This document shows positions 40,530 through 50,306 of a DNA stretch of 64,000 nt, piece after piece. Within the stretch, counting starts at the first letter, position 1. The number at the start of each line of letters is the position of its first letter. Made by a program: the position numbers and the translations under genes. The DNA lies in NCBI RefSeq assembly GCF_014109825.1, contig NZ_CP059576.1, positions 1 to 64,000 on the forward strand. Direction: 5' to 3'. The notes beneath the pieces are model-generated. The model saw nothing but the letters and a program-made list of their open reading frames with translations, made no database searches and had not been told where the DNA came from. Source of the stretch: Legionella sp. PC997 (lineage in GTDB: Bacteria > Pseudomonadota > Gammaproteobacteria > Legionellales > Legionellaceae).

Positions 40530-41516
40530 TTAGATATGACTTAATACCAATGCAGCTGAAATTATTGCAGCTGCTGGTAGGGTAATAAGCCAAGAAAAGA
40601 AAATTCTATTAATAACACGCCAATGTGTTCCCCCAACTCCGTTAATTAACCCAACGCCAATAATTGCTCCCGTTACCGTATAGGTAGTGGATACTGGAAT
40701 GCCACATTGAGTCGCAATAAACAGTGATACGGCTGCTCCAGTTTCAGCAGCAGAGCCCTTCATAGGATCCAGTTTTGTGATTTTTGTTCCCATTGTTCGC
40801 ACAATCCGCCATCCTCCAGCCAAGGTTCCAAGACTAATTGTGGCCTGACAAGAAATAACCACCCAAAATGGGACATAAAAAGGACCTTCAATCCATGCCG
40901 ATGAAAACAGGATTATGGAAATAATACCCATCGTCTTTTGTCCATCATTGCTCCCATGCGTTAAGCTCAGTAATGCGGAGGAGCACAATTGGAACCCTTT
41001 AAAAAATCTAGCTTGAGTATCTTTTTTGTTACGCAAAAACTTAGCAAAAAAATAAGTAACAACCAGGGCAATGATTAAACCAAGTGCGGGTGATATAAAA
41101 ATCCCTCCAATCACTTTAGCAAACCCTGACATTTTAAGTGAGGAAAATCCTCCCTTAGCAATAGCGGCGCCCGCTAACCCCCCAATAAGCGCATGAGATG
41201 AGCTGGATGGAAGCCCATAAAACCAAGTAACCAAATTCCAGAAGATGGCACCAATCAATGCGGCTAGAATAAAATGGACATCAACAAAATCAGACGCAAT
41301 CAAACCACTGCCAATAGTTTTTGCTACCGTGAGATTAAATACTAAGAATGAGATGAAATTAAAAAAAGCGGCCCATATGACTGCTTGCTTGGGGGAGAGA
41401 ACCTTGGTGGTCACAATAGTAGCTATAGAGTTTGCGGCATCATGAAAGCCGTTGATAAAGTCAAAGATATAAGCAACTAAAATAACAAAAAGTGTAAATA
41501 AAATAGCTGTGTCCAT
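40530..41516 (-). CDS. PiT family inorganic phosphate transporter
   Basis: A secondary low-affinity phosphate:cation symporter with about ten TM helices. The two PiT signature repeats are GFHDAANSIATIVTT (N-terminal) and LTHGSNDGQKTMG, together with the SSSHALIGG motif. About 328 residues from ATG 41516, which has AAGGAG 8 bases upstream. Many bacterial PiT genes sit with a DUF47/PhoU-like partner; none is adjacent here. Confidence 0.92.
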   Translation of the reverse strand: MDTAILFTLFVILVAYIFDFINGFHDAANSIATIVTTKVLSPKQAVIWAAFFNFISFLVFNLTVAKTIGSGLIASDFVDVHFILAALIGAIFWNLVTWFYGLPSSSSHALIGGLAGAAIAKGGFSSLKMSGFAKVIGGIFISPALGLIIALVVTYFFAKFLRNKKDTQARFFKGFQLCSSALLSLTHGSNDGQKTMGIISIILFSSAWIEGPFYVPFWVVISCQATISLGTLAGGWRIVRTMGTKITKLDPMKGSAAETGAAVSLFIATQCGIPVSTTYTVTGAIIGVGLINGVGGTHWRVINRIFFSWLITLPAAAIISAALVLSHI

Positions 41517-41697
41517 AGCAATAGCTCCTTGTGCCATAGCTTGATAACCTAACGAAAACACAGCCTACCTAGAATAGTTTATCTTGGGTGAGCAATGCGA
41601 AATCTCTACGCTCTGCTTTGGATGAAACTGAGGTTTTGCAATCTTATCCTACTCCATTCAATCCTTAGTTTCGTATTTGCTCTGTTTCCTCAGGCTA

Positions 41698-42330
41698 CTA
41701 AACATAGTAACTACTTTTAGTCATTAATTTAGATACTACACGCATTAATTGTTTAACCATGTAAGGGAGTTCAATTGCTCCAGCGTTCAACGCTGAAGCT
41801 GCATGTCGTTCTTCGTCTTCTTTCATTTTAACGAGAATCGCATGTGATTTTTTATCTTTTGGGGGTAATTTTTGTAAATGACATCTTAAATGATCTGAAA
41901 CTTGGCGCTCCGTTTCGGCAACAAAACCTAAACTTACTTTATCTCCAGCAAAACCAGCAAATGCTCCTAATAAAATTGAACCAGCATACCAGAAAGGATT
42001 TAATATACTTGGTTTTGAACCGAGCTCAGCCAATCGTACTTCACACCAAGCTAGATGATCGATTTCTTCAGCGGCTGCATCACTCATTTGTTTTTTAATA
42101 TGGGTTAAATGTGCTGTTAAGGCTTGGCCTTGATACAGGGCTTGGGCACAGACTTCCCCTGCATGATTGACACGCATAAGACCCGCTACATGTTTCTTTT
42201 CTTTAATAGAAAGATCGATGTCAGTAAATGATTCTGCTGGGGATGGACGAGTATTTATCCGCTGCGCTGGGGGAAATAAAGTACGTAGCGCATTGTCTAC
42301 TTCGGCGATTAGGGTTTCCAGTATACTCAT
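41698..42330 (-). CDS. coq7: Demethoxyubiquinone hydroxylase Coq7
   Basis: Coq7 is a di-iron hydroxylase for the C6 hydroxylation in ubiquinone synthesis, replacing UbiF in some gammaproteobacteria. The iron ligands lie in NHAGEVCAQALY, AAAEEIDHLAW (ExxH), FVAETERQV and KEDEERHA (ExxH). ATG 42330 (MSILETLIAEVD) gives 210 residues; a TTG further upstream is unlikely. Stand-alone gene. Confidence 0.93.
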   Translation of the reverse strand: MSILETLIAEVDNALRTLFPPAQRINTRPSPAESFTDIDLSIKEKKHVAGLMRVNHAGEVCAQALYQGQALTAHLTHIKKQMSDAAAEEIDHLAWCEVRLAELGSKPSILNPFWYAGSILLGAFAGFAGDKVSLGFVAETERQVSDHLRCHLQKLPPKDKKSHAILVKMKEDEERHAASALNAGAIELPYMVKQLMRVVSKLMTKSSYYV

Positions 42331-42433
42331 AAGTAAATGGTTTCTTATTGACAATTGACCACTATAGTAGCTTGAATATCATCAGGATTGAAGTCATTGT
42401 TAGTTTTTGCCGATCCTATCGTTATAGACCCCT

Positions 42434-44041
42434 CTATTTATTAGAAAGTGTTTGACCTACATCAACCCATTCATTCTCCACGGAAGGGGTATTTTTTTGT
42501 GCCGCTCCTGTTGTATTTCTGGGTTTAACAGATTTGATTGGATCTACATCAACCCATTCATGCTTCACAGAAGGGGTTTCTGTGCGTTTTAGGTGCGTGC
42601 TTACATTGCTACCAACGGAGGGAACGACGCTAATCGTGATTTCATTGTGTTTCGCAGGTTGACTTTCTTCAGGGTAAATAGTTTGCCTTCCTAACCGATG
42701 CAAAACACCTACAGAAGAGATGAGGGTCATTAATGAAAGCATCGCCCCTGATGCAGTGGGAAGGGAGACACTGATTAAAGAAAAAAGTTGAACAAAAGGA
42801 TAAGCTAGATTACTCAATAGGGTAAGTGCTCCTGGCCCCATAGAGGGCATTAGTGCTGCCGAAATAGGTGGAGCAAAAAACGAGAGAGCAACTACCGCAG
42901 CACCGATAAAACATACCGAAGCTAATGCGCTGAGAAATCCTAAAACGGGATGGACTTTTTGAGCTTCCTTAAAACTCGTTATGGGCGAGGTTATGGTGCG
43001 CGTTAGATAATAAGCCCCTTTAAATAAACCTTCCAGCCCCATCGTAACAAGCAATAAAGCACTACGGATGCTCTGGGTGAACCAATTAGTAGGAGCCCAA
43101 GAAAGTGTTATGTTTTTTAAGAATGAAAATGTTTCACTCAGAAAATTAAGTGGGAACTCCGTAAAAAACGAGAGTAAATTGGTTAACGGAGCAGTAATGA
43201 ATTTTAAGGTGATAAAATAAGCGAGTTTGGATCCTTTAGGATCAGATGGCCAGCCTAAAAAGTAGTGACCAAAATGATAATGATCCCTTACTTGTGTATC
43301 AATAAGAGGCAAGAAGGTATCTTGCCAGGCCTTTTTCCAAAAGGAAAAAATTGACATATCTAGAGTTTTGGGGGCGTTTTGAGTCTGGAGTTTTGCTGCT
43401 GCATCGGTTACTGGATTTTTTAGAGCGTCTAATAGGTTTTGGGGAGAAGGATCAAACTTGCTGTTTAACCTATCTGCTAAAATCTCGATGAGACTGCCTG
43501 TATGGTAACCGCAAGTAATCCCATCAAAAAAAGATTGGGTCCCCAAAGAGTAATAAGTTGCAGAAGGAATTCGTTTAGAACTTATATGGTTTAAATCGAC
43601 ATTAAGCTCTTTGCTTGCCCATGGGTTTAAAGAATGAAATGCAGCTCCCAGGATCCCGATGACAGTATTTTTTGAGCGATTACTCGCAAAAAAACGTTTA
43701 GGATTGCTGTACTTGGAATCATAGATTTTAGGTACTCCATTGGGTGGAAGATGCATGGTAACAATATGCTGTTCAGTGGCTCCCTGACCTTCAACTCCAA
43801 AGAGAACATGCTTATTGGTTAAATTGTTTTCTTCAAGATAATTCAAGAAAACGTTAAGTGATTCCACTGGTATCGAGTTATGCACAATAACCACGTTACC
43901 GCGCTCTTCAAGGCTGTATCCTAAGCGAGAGGGTTTATTAGTAAATAAATACGGATAGATCAAGTTACCAAGAGGGAAATAGCCTGTCATCAATATTCTT
44001 TGGGTTATTTCTGATTCATTTAAGTATACATTGATCAGCAT
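42434..44041 (-). CDS. Predicted CE-clan cysteine protease with membrane segments, candidate effector
   Basis: This 535-residue protein has no signal peptide. In its N-terminal 180 residues the order H92 (QHIVTMHL), D108 (KIYDSKYS), Q169 (GTQSFFDG) and C177 (GITCGYHTG) matches the His-Asp-Gln-Cys layout of Ulp1/YopJ-type (clan CE) peptidases. Several hydrophobic stretches follow from about 275 to 440, with at least three likely TM segments near 370-440. The C-terminal tail repeats TPSV(K/E)xEWVDV twice. Such enzymes cleave or transfer ubiquitin-like groups, or acetylate proteins. Host targeting via Dot/Icm is inferred. AAGGA precedes the ATG. Confidence 0.65.
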   Translation of the reverse strand: MLINVYLNESEITQRILMTGYFPLGNLIYPYLFTNKPSRLGYSLEERGNVVIVHNSIPVESLNVFLNYLEENNLTNKHVLFGVEGQGATEQHIVTMHLPPNGVPKIYDSKYSNPKRFFASNRSKNTVIGILGAAFHSLNPWASKELNVDLNHISSKRIPSATYYSLGTQSFFDGITCGYHTGSLIEILADRLNSKFDPSPQNLLDALKNPVTDAAAKLQTQNAPKTLDMSIFSFWKKAWQDTFLPLIDTQVRDHYHFGHYFLGWPSDPKGSKLAYFITLKFITAPLTNLLSFFTEFPLNFLSETFSFLKNITLSWAPTNWFTQSIRSALLLVTMGLEGLFKGAYYLTRTITSPITSFKEAQKVHPVLGFLSALASVCFIGAAVVALSFFAPPISAALMPSMGPGALTLLSNLAYPFVQLFSLISVSLPTASGAMLSLMTLISSVGVLHRLGRQTIYPEESQPAKHNEITISVVPSVGSNVSTHLKRTETPSVKHEWVDVDPIKSVKPRNTTGAAQKNTPSVENEWVDVGQTLSNK

Positions 44042-44104
44042 TAAGGCATCCTTAAGTTAGGTTAATTCACTTGGAATGGATGCTTTATCCGAATACCCTC
44101 TTCG

Positions 44105-46165
44105 TTATTGGTTAAGCCACTTTTGTAAAGCGTTCACCGTTTCTTGGTGAACTTTAAGAAGTTGTTCGTAGAGTGTCGGAGGGTAGAGTTTCGGATTCTT
44201 TTGAAAGTGTTCTTCTAATATCTCACAGGTATGGCGCATGCGAAGGGTACCACAATAAAGTGCACTACTTTTCATTTTATGCGTTAACTTGTTGATTTCA
44301 ACAAGATCTTGATTGTCCCAGGCTTGAGCAGTTTTAATTAAATCTTTGGTATTTTCTTCGATAAGAAGGTGCAGTATTTTTTTGAGTGCTTCTTCTGAAC
44401 CTAGATTGTTAATACCCTCAGTACGATCAAATAAAGGATACTCATCAAATTGCAAACTAGATTCTGGCGGTGTGATCGGCCCATTAGTTGGTGAAAATTT
44501 GGAATTGCTATATCGAACTAATAGCTCCTGTAGCAAATGAGCGCGAAGTGGTTTCGTGATTACTTGGTTCATCCCAACATTTAGGCATTCACTTTCAATA
44601 TCAGCTATTGCATGGGCCGTCAAACCAATGATGGGGGTGGGAGGATGGTTATGGCTTTGTTCATACTGACGCAGCTTTTTAGTTAATTCTATTCCGTTAG
44701 TGTCAGGTAAACCAATATCACTTAATACCCAATCAAAAGTATGAGATTGAAATAGCTCTAATGCTTGGGTACCTGTTGAGGCCGAGAAAAATCGGATGCC
44801 AGCTTGTTGTAAAAGATTTTCTATCAAAGTTAAAGCAATAGCATTATCTTCAATAATTAGCACTAGAGGAGAATGATTTATTTCTTTAGAAGCTGTCCGA
44901 TTTGCAGAGGAGGTGAACGAAGTGGGCTCCTGAGCATCGACCGGTTTATTCGCGCTTTGAGCAGGAACCGTTAATGTGAAGGTGGTTCCAACGTGAAGCG
45001 TAGAGTCGACCCTTATCTTGCCTTTTAGAAGTTGGGTATAACGTTTCACGATATGTAAGCCTACTCCATGCCCTGAATAAATGCCCTGCGATGAAGGTGT
45101 TGCGCGATAAAAACGTTTGAAAATTTTGTCCTTATCTTTAGGTCTAATTCCCGGCCCCGTATCTTTGACAAAAAATTCAAGTAATGTTTTTCCATGATGT
45201 AATTTCGGCCTCACTCCAATTTCAATAAAACCCTTTTCCGTGAATTTAACCGCATTTCCTAAAAGATTTAATAAAATTCGATGCAGTTTTACCGTATCGG
45301 TAGTTATCCATTCGGGTGTATTGCAGTCGATACTAATTAATAAATCCAATTTTTTCAAAGCGATGGTTGGACGTTCAAGATCTGCAATACTGTGGATTAA
45401 ATCCTGCACATTACAAACGGATTCGTTAATGATATTTTCTTGCTGGCTACCTGCAGCAATTATATCCAGTACCCCATTAAGTAACGCTAAGAGCTGTTCT
45501 CCACTGATGTTGATCATGCGCGCATGTTCTTTTCCGCGGGTATTTTGAGTTTCGTGTTCCAGAATGCTCGAGATCCCAATAATTCCACTTAAAGGTGTAC
45601 GAATATCATGACTCATATTGCGAATGAATTCGTCTTTGGCATAATTCGCGGCTTCTGCTTTTTCTTTCGCTCTTTTGAGCTCTGATTCAATTTTTTTTAG
45701 GTGAGTTATGTCAATGGTATTGCCAAGAATGCCGATAATGTTCCCTGATTTATTCAACAACGGTCTTTTAGTCGAAAGTAAAATCACCTCTTCGCCTGAT
45801 GGTAAAAGAGTTTTCTCTTCTCGTGACAACTCAACATTTTTTTCAATCACTTCCAGATCATTTGCTCGATAGATGTTGGCGGTTCGTTTACCAAAAATTT
45901 CATAATCGGTTTTGCCGAGAATTTCATTTTCATCGCATTTATGGATAAATTTCATATGATAAAGACTTTGGACACAGCGTTGATTCATACCCGACCAGAC
46001 ACCGTTTAAGTCTTTCCAGTAGACATCTCCAGGTACCGCATCAAGCAGATTTTTCAATTGGGCATATTGTACTTCCAGATGTTCAATTTTATTTTGTAAG
46101 GTATGAACTGTTTTTTTTAAATCAGCGATTAAGTGAGCAGTGTTGGAAGTTTCTTTTTTTGCCAT
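44105..46165 (-). CDS. Hybrid sensor histidine kinase (PAS-HisKA-HATPase-REC-Hpt)
   Basis: A cytosolic phosphorelay kinase of about 686 residues. An N-terminal coiled coil is followed by a PAS domain (about 40-160) and HisKA with H186 in NMSHDIRTPLSG. HATPase_c follows (NAVKF, DTGPGI, GHGVGLHI), then a receiver domain with D483 in LSDIGLP and K538, and an Hpt domain with H629 in LTHKMKSSA. No TM helices, so it senses an internal signal, in the manner of ArcB without its membrane anchor. No response regulator gene is adjacent. The start at 46165 (MAKKETSN) has GGAA upstream. The protease gene follows 63 bases downstream. Confidence 0.9.
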   Translation of the reverse strand: MAKKETSNTAHLIADLKKTVHTLQNKIEHLEVQYAQLKNLLDAVPGDVYWKDLNGVWSGMNQRCVQSLYHMKFIHKCDENEILGKTDYEIFGKRTANIYRANDLEVIEKNVELSREEKTLLPSGEEVILLSTKRPLLNKSGNIIGILGNTIDITHLKKIESELKRAKEKAEAANYAKDEFIRNMSHDIRTPLSGIIGISSILEHETQNTRGKEHARMINISGEQLLALLNGVLDIIAAGSQQENIINESVCNVQDLIHSIADLERPTIALKKLDLLISIDCNTPEWITTDTVKLHRILLNLLGNAVKFTEKGFIEIGVRPKLHHGKTLLEFFVKDTGPGIRPKDKDKIFKRFYRATPSSQGIYSGHGVGLHIVKRYTQLLKGKIRVDSTLHVGTTFTLTVPAQSANKPVDAQEPTSFTSSANRTASKEINHSPLVLIIEDNAIALTLIENLLQQAGIRFFSASTGTQALELFQSHTFDWVLSDIGLPDTNGIELTKKLRQYEQSHNHPPTPIIGLTAHAIADIESECLNVGMNQVITKPLRAHLLQELLVRYSNSKFSPTNGPITPPESSLQFDEYPLFDRTEGINNLGSEEALKKILHLLIEENTKDLIKTAQAWDNQDLVEINKLTHKMKSSALYCGTLRMRHTCEILEEHFQKNPKLYPPTLYEQLLKVHQETVNALQKWLNQ

Positions 46166-46437
46166 TTTGTTCCGTGATAAATATAAATTTAATTCAGCGT
46201 AATTTTGAGTGCCCAAACCTAACAAACATGAATTATCCTGTATTTTAAGGCTTGGTCAATCGTCTCTATTGACACAAAAATTAAATAAGTGTCCACTTAT
46301 TTTTAAGCATAGCATAGATAAAGATCTCTAACTTTTTATTAATATAGGTTTTTTATTGAATTGATTGTTCTTAAAATCGATATCATGTTTTATTTGCATT
46401 CTGTTATAATGTGCAAAACTGAATATCCGGTAATCTC

Positions 46438-48006
46438 ATGCTCACTCCTGATGGACATTGTGCAAATAAGATTGAAAAAGTAATGCTGTTGGCATTGTGG
46501 GCTAATACTTTAAGAGACGAAATTCAGACACAAGGTTTATCCGAAACAAAAAAATTAATCTTTGCAGGTCTTGGAAAACCTACCTATCCTATTAATTCAC
46601 ATACGATTGCATCGTATCTTTCATATTGGCAAAAACTAGACCATTTAACCAATAAATGGAAAATAGACCCTCACCAGGTTGAAGAAGATATTGCTATCGA
46701 TTATGGGGATCCTCGTGGTGATTATGGACCACGAGAATTAATGGCAGACATTATGTCCCGCTGGTATGAGACTGAAATTAAACCGCACAACGTATTATTT
46801 ACTGTAGGAGGTATTGGTGCCTTACGAGTATTATTTGAAACCTTTAATACTCATTATGAAGACGTTCCGGGATATCGAATTATCACCCCTTTCCCTTATT
46901 ACAGCGCCTATTCCAACAATCCATTGCATTGCTTGCATCCTATTCATGTAATGGATGCGCCGGGATATAAACTCACCGCACGCGCAACAGAAGAAAGCAT
47001 TAAGGAAGCTTATTCCCTTGCTGAAATGGATCACGGCTGGCCCAAAGCCATCCTAATTTGTAATCCATCCAATCCTCTGGGAAACATTATTGATGCAATT
47101 GAGTTAAAAAAAATTGCGGAGGTTTTACGAAAGTATCCTGATTTGTACATCATTTTCGATGAAGCTTATACTGAAATGAGTTTTTCAGAGATGCCTTCCT
47201 TCTTAAAAATTGCCCCCGATCTAAAAGAACGAGTGATCATCTTACGTTCTGCAACAAAGGCCTTGTCTGCAGCTGGGGAACGCATGGCGGTTCTTTTAGT
47301 ATTCGAATCCAGTTTGATGAATGAAATGCTCAATAAAAACATAAGCTACTTTATCCATGCGCCGCGTTCAGCCCAAGCAGCTTACGCACAAACTATGGCT
47401 AATTTTGGGGCTGAGGAAAAAAATAATATTGCTGCATTTTATAAAAAAAAGGTCGATTATGTGGTTGAACGGTTAAAAGCCATGGGAGCGGCAATGCCCG
47501 ATCCTTTATATCAGATAGAAGCTACTTTTTATGTTCTTGCTGACTTTAGCGATATGTTCGGTCTGCCTTTGCCAAAAGATGTTGCTCGCGTTTTACAAAG
47601 ATCGGGTGTAGTAAAGACGGATGAAGAGCTAGCCTATTATCTATTATTTGAAGACAATCTTATGATTACCCCTTTATCCTATTTTGGGTTGTCAAAACAT
47701 GATGGCTTCATGCGCATTACATGTAGCGGTCGTGAAAATGAACTCCATGATTTGATGGATCGATTGGAGAACAGGTTATTTGGATCACGAAAAAATAAGA
47801 AGGATGTTCTATTAGAACGCATCAATCACATGCTTCCTGAATTAGAGAAAATGGATGCCCATATGTTTGACTTGATTTGTCAAAAACTGCAGGCAACGAA
47901 TATGGAAGAAGATACGTGTTTGAATTTAAAATCAAAAAATCAAATTATAAGAAAAATTTATGATACGGTAGTTGATTTTTTTGAACTTATGAAACAAGAG
48001 GCCTAA
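46438..48006 (+). CDS. Class I/II (fold type I) aminotransferase
   Basis: A 522-residue PLP enzyme. CNPSNPLGN, IIFDEAYTEM (the Asp/Tyr pair that binds PLP) and the Schiff-base lysine in LRSATKALSAAGERM are all present. It is longer than the usual 390-430 because of an N-terminal extension and about 70 extra C-terminal residues that are helical. The substrate is not readable. It diverges from the hybrid kinase, with 272 bases between. Confidence 0.85.
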   Translation: MLTPDGHCANKIEKVMLLALWANTLRDEIQTQGLSETKKLIFAGLGKPTYPINSHTIASYLSYWQKLDHLTNKWKIDPHQVEEDIAIDYGDPRGDYGPRELMADIMSRWYETEIKPHNVLFTVGGIGALRVLFETFNTHYEDVPGYRIITPFPYYSAYSNNPLHCLHPIHVMDAPGYKLTARATEESIKEAYSLAEMDHGWPKAILICNPSNPLGNIIDAIELKKIAEVLRKYPDLYIIFDEAYTEMSFSEMPSFLKIAPDLKERVIILRSATKALSAAGERMAVLLVFESSLMNEMLNKNISYFIHAPRSAQAAYAQTMANFGAEEKNNIAAFYKKKVDYVVERLKAMGAAMPDPLYQIEATFYVLADFSDMFGLPLPKDVARVLQRSGVVKTDEELAYYLLFEDNLMITPLSYFGLSKHDGFMRITCSGRENELHDLMDRLENRLFGSRKNKKDVLLERINHMLPELEKMDAHMFDLICQKLQATNMEEDTCLNLKSKNQIIRKIYDTVVDFFELMKQEA

Positions 48007-48067
48007 TCAATCTGGAATAACCCCGCCGGCATTGTTCTGCAATCCTATTACAAAATTAAACCGAAGC

Positions 48068-48112
48068 TTAGCCCGTATACCTGAAACAATCATTTCATAG
48101 GATACAGGCTAA
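48068..48112. terminator. Possible bidirectional terminator hairpin
   Basis: TTAGCC...GTAT...CCT (48068-48082) pairs imperfectly with AGG...TAC...GGCTAA (48099-48112) between two converging genes. T-runs are weak on both sides. Confidence 0.35.
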
Positions 48113-48129
48113 ACAAAAATGAAGAGTAG

Positions 48130-49299
48130 TTAATTCTGAATAAATTGTTTGATTGTTAGAGTTAATCGATTCACTAACTCATCTATCTCATCTTCATTAA
48201 TGATCAGTGGGGGTAGAAGTCGTACTACAGTATCCGCAGTAATGTTAAAAAGTATGCCATTTTCTAGACCGAGTAAACGCATGTCAGCGGCCGGACGGTC
48301 CAGTTCAATTCCTATCATATATCCCTTACCACGAATTCCTTTAACGCCGGGATGTTCACCCAGATTTTTAATTAATTTTTCCATTAACAGCGGACTGTTT
48401 TTGGTAACTTTTTCACAAATTTTGTCACGTTCTATAACTTCTAACACCGTTAAAGCAGTAGCACATGCAAGAGGATTGCCTCCAAAAGTTGAGCCATGAT
48501 TTCCTGGTTTAAATAGATCTTTTGCTTTTTTACTCATCAGACAAGCACTTATAGGAAGGCCATTACCTAAACCTTTTGCTGTAGTCAGAATATCAGGTTG
48601 AATGTCATAGTGCATGCAGGTAAAAAGTTTGCCGGTGCGACCATTCCCGGTTTGAATTTCATCCAATATAAGCATCCAATCATGTTGTTCGCAAAGTTTG
48701 GCCAAAGAGCGAAGATAACTTTCTTCTGCTGCATGAATCCCTCCTTCTCCCTGAATGGGTTCAAGCATAACCGCAACCACATCCTCTCTATTGGCTGCAA
48801 TAGTATGGACGGCATCCAAATCATTAAAAGGAGCGCGAATGAAACCGGGGACCAAGGGTTCAAAACCTGCTTGTACTTTTCGGCTTCCTGATGCGGTTAA
48901 AGTTGCCATTGTACGGCCATGGAACGCGCGTTCCATCACAATTATGGAGGGTGTTTCTATTCCTTTTTTATGGCCAAAAAGACGGGTTAACTTAATGGCC
49001 GCCTCATTGGCTTCAGCACCGGAATTAGCAAAAAAAACCTGATCCATGCCTGCCATAGTTGTTAGTTTTTCGGCAAGTAATTCTTGTTGTTTGATGTGAA
49101 AGGTGTTCGATGTATGGAGTAGTTTAGCTGCTTGCTGCTGTATGGTTTTTGTGACATCAGGATGAGCATGGCCTAATCCACAAACCGCGATACCACTTAA
49201 AGCGTCAAGGTAGGCCTTGCCTTGCTCATCATACAACCAAATCCCTTCTCCATGGGTGAAAGTTATTGGCATAGGATTGTAACTCGTAATTAAAGCCAT
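48130..49299 (-). CDS. argD: Acetylornithine aminotransferase
   Basis: ArgD is a class III PLP aminotransferase that makes N-acetylornithine; many also act in lysine synthesis. Landmarks are NSGAEANEAAIKLTR, the ILDEIQTGNGRTG segment (Asp contacting the PLP nitrogen) and the catalytic Lys in TTAKGLGNGLPI. ATG 49299 with AAGGA upstream gives 389 residues; an upstream in-frame start at 49335 would begin in the hairpin of the preceding terminator. Other arg genes are not adjacent. Confidence 0.9.
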   Translation of the reverse strand: MALITSYNPMPITFTHGEGIWLYDEQGKAYLDALSGIAVCGLGHAHPDVTKTIQQQAAKLLHTSNTFHIKQQELLAEKLTTMAGMDQVFFANSGAEANEAAIKLTRLFGHKKGIETPSIIVMERAFHGRTMATLTASGSRKVQAGFEPLVPGFIRAPFNDLDAVHTIAANREDVVAVMLEPIQGEGGIHAAEESYLRSLAKLCEQHDWMLILDEIQTGNGRTGKLFTCMHYDIQPDILTTAKGLGNGLPISACLMSKKAKDLFKPGNHGSTFGGNPLACATALTVLEVIERDKICEKVTKNSPLLMEKLIKNLGEHPGVKGIRGKGYMIGIELDRPAADMRLLGLENGILFNITADTVVRLLPPLIINEDEIDELVNRLTLTIKQFIQN

Positions 49300-49333
49300 A
49301 ATGTTTTCCTTAAAAACTGAAGGATCTCCACTC

Positions 49334-49363
49334 AAAAATTATCTCCCCCAGAAGGGAGAGATA
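49334..49363 (-). terminator. Terminator of sodB
   Basis: On the minus strand a stem around TATCTCTCCC...GGGGAGATA (49340-49363) is followed by ATTTTTGAG. It lies about 80 bases after the sodB stop and 35 before the argD start. It separates the two genes. Confidence 0.6.
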
Positions 49364-49441
49364 GGTTGCGGTCACATTATAGACATAACTTTCTTCCCTA
49401 TGCTACATGAGGGAAGGCATCCATGGTAAAAAGAATGATTT

Positions 49442-50020
49442 TTATTTAAAATTACTGGCTACAAAATCCCAATTAACTAAAGACCAGAATGCAGTGACAT
49501 AGTCAGGGCGGGCATTACGGTAATCAATATAATAGGCGTGTTCCCATACATCACAGGTCAATAGAGCGGTTAAACCTTCAGTCATTGGGGTTCCTGCATT
49601 GCTTGTACTAATTATTTTTAAAGCACCGGCATTATCTTGAACAAGCCACGCCCAGCCTGAACCAAAAGTAGCTATGGCGGTTTTTGTAAATTCTTCTTTA
49701 AATGCGCTGAAGGAGCCAAAATGTTTGTTAATTGCTTCGGCTATTTTGCCTTTAGGCTCACCGCCACCATTAGGACTTAGGCAATGCCAGTAAAAGGTAT
49801 GATTCCAAACTTGGGCAGCATTATTGAATACTCCCCCTTTTGCTTTTTTGATGATCTCTTCCAGATCCATGGATTCAAATTCGGTACCTGGGATTAATTT
49901 ATTTAAATTGGTCACGTAGGCTTGGTGATGTTTGCCGTAATGATACTCTAAGGTTTCACTGGAAATGTGAGGTTCTAACGCATTCTTGGCGTATGGTAAC
50001 TCAGGCAATGTAAATGTCAT
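49442..50020 (-). CDS. sodB: Superoxide dismutase, iron type
   Basis: Cytosolic SOD that dismutates superoxide. Metal ligands are in [12 protein letters not shown] (His), FYWHCLSP (His), and the [18 protein letters not shown] block (Asp and His). The Fe-type signature is supported by the [10 protein letters not shown] segment and GSGWAWLV. The 192-residue length is exactly the SodB size. It lies next to glutaredoxin and peroxiredoxin genes read in the opposite direction. Confidence 0.96.
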   Translation of the reverse strand: MTFTLPELPYAKNALEPHISSETLEYHYGKHHQAYVTNLNKLIPGTEFESMDLEEIIKKAKGGVFNNAAQVWNHTFYWHCLSPNGGGEPKGKIAEAINKHFGSFSAFKEEFTKTAIATFGSGWAWLVQDNAGALKIISTSNAGTPMTEGLTALLTCDVWEHAYYIDYRNARPDYVTAFWSLVNWDFVASNFK

Positions 50021-50306
50021 CCTAATCTCCTATTATTTTTATCAGTGCGAGTAAGTGTAGCAGGAAGGGTATGATATTCAATGAAGATTATCCACAATAT
50101 ATAAAAAAAGTAGTCCAGTTTTGAACAGTAGAAGTGCTTATAAGCAGAGTATACTGTGGGCTTGTTGCTTACTATTAGATCAAATGGAGCATTAGTTGGC
50201 ATTTAAATTAAGATCTGTTAATCTATTAAGCTAAAAATTTATTGGTTGCGGGTTTTATAGGTTTTCGCGATAATGAGCAATAATTAACTTATTATAAGGT
50301 GTGTGC

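Noticed and set aside
40513-40531. GAGATGT/ACATCTC inverted repeat between two converging genes
   Set aside because: The stem is short, no T-run flanks it, and it overlaps the stop of the phosphate transporter gene; too weak to call a terminator.
46438-48006. LqsA (autoinducer synthase) identity for the aminotransferase near a histidine kinase
   Set aside because: LqsA is smaller and of the oxoamine synthase type; this protein has class I/II aminotransferase features, and no lqsR/lqsS-like genes flank it.
48149-49042. Several plus-strand frames opposite argD
   Set aside because: argD is complete and clearly conserved on the minus strand; these are antisense shadows.
50017-50202. 61-codon minus-strand frame upstream of sodB
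   Set aside because: It overlaps the sodB start by 4 bases but has low-complexity sequence and no ribosome-binding site.
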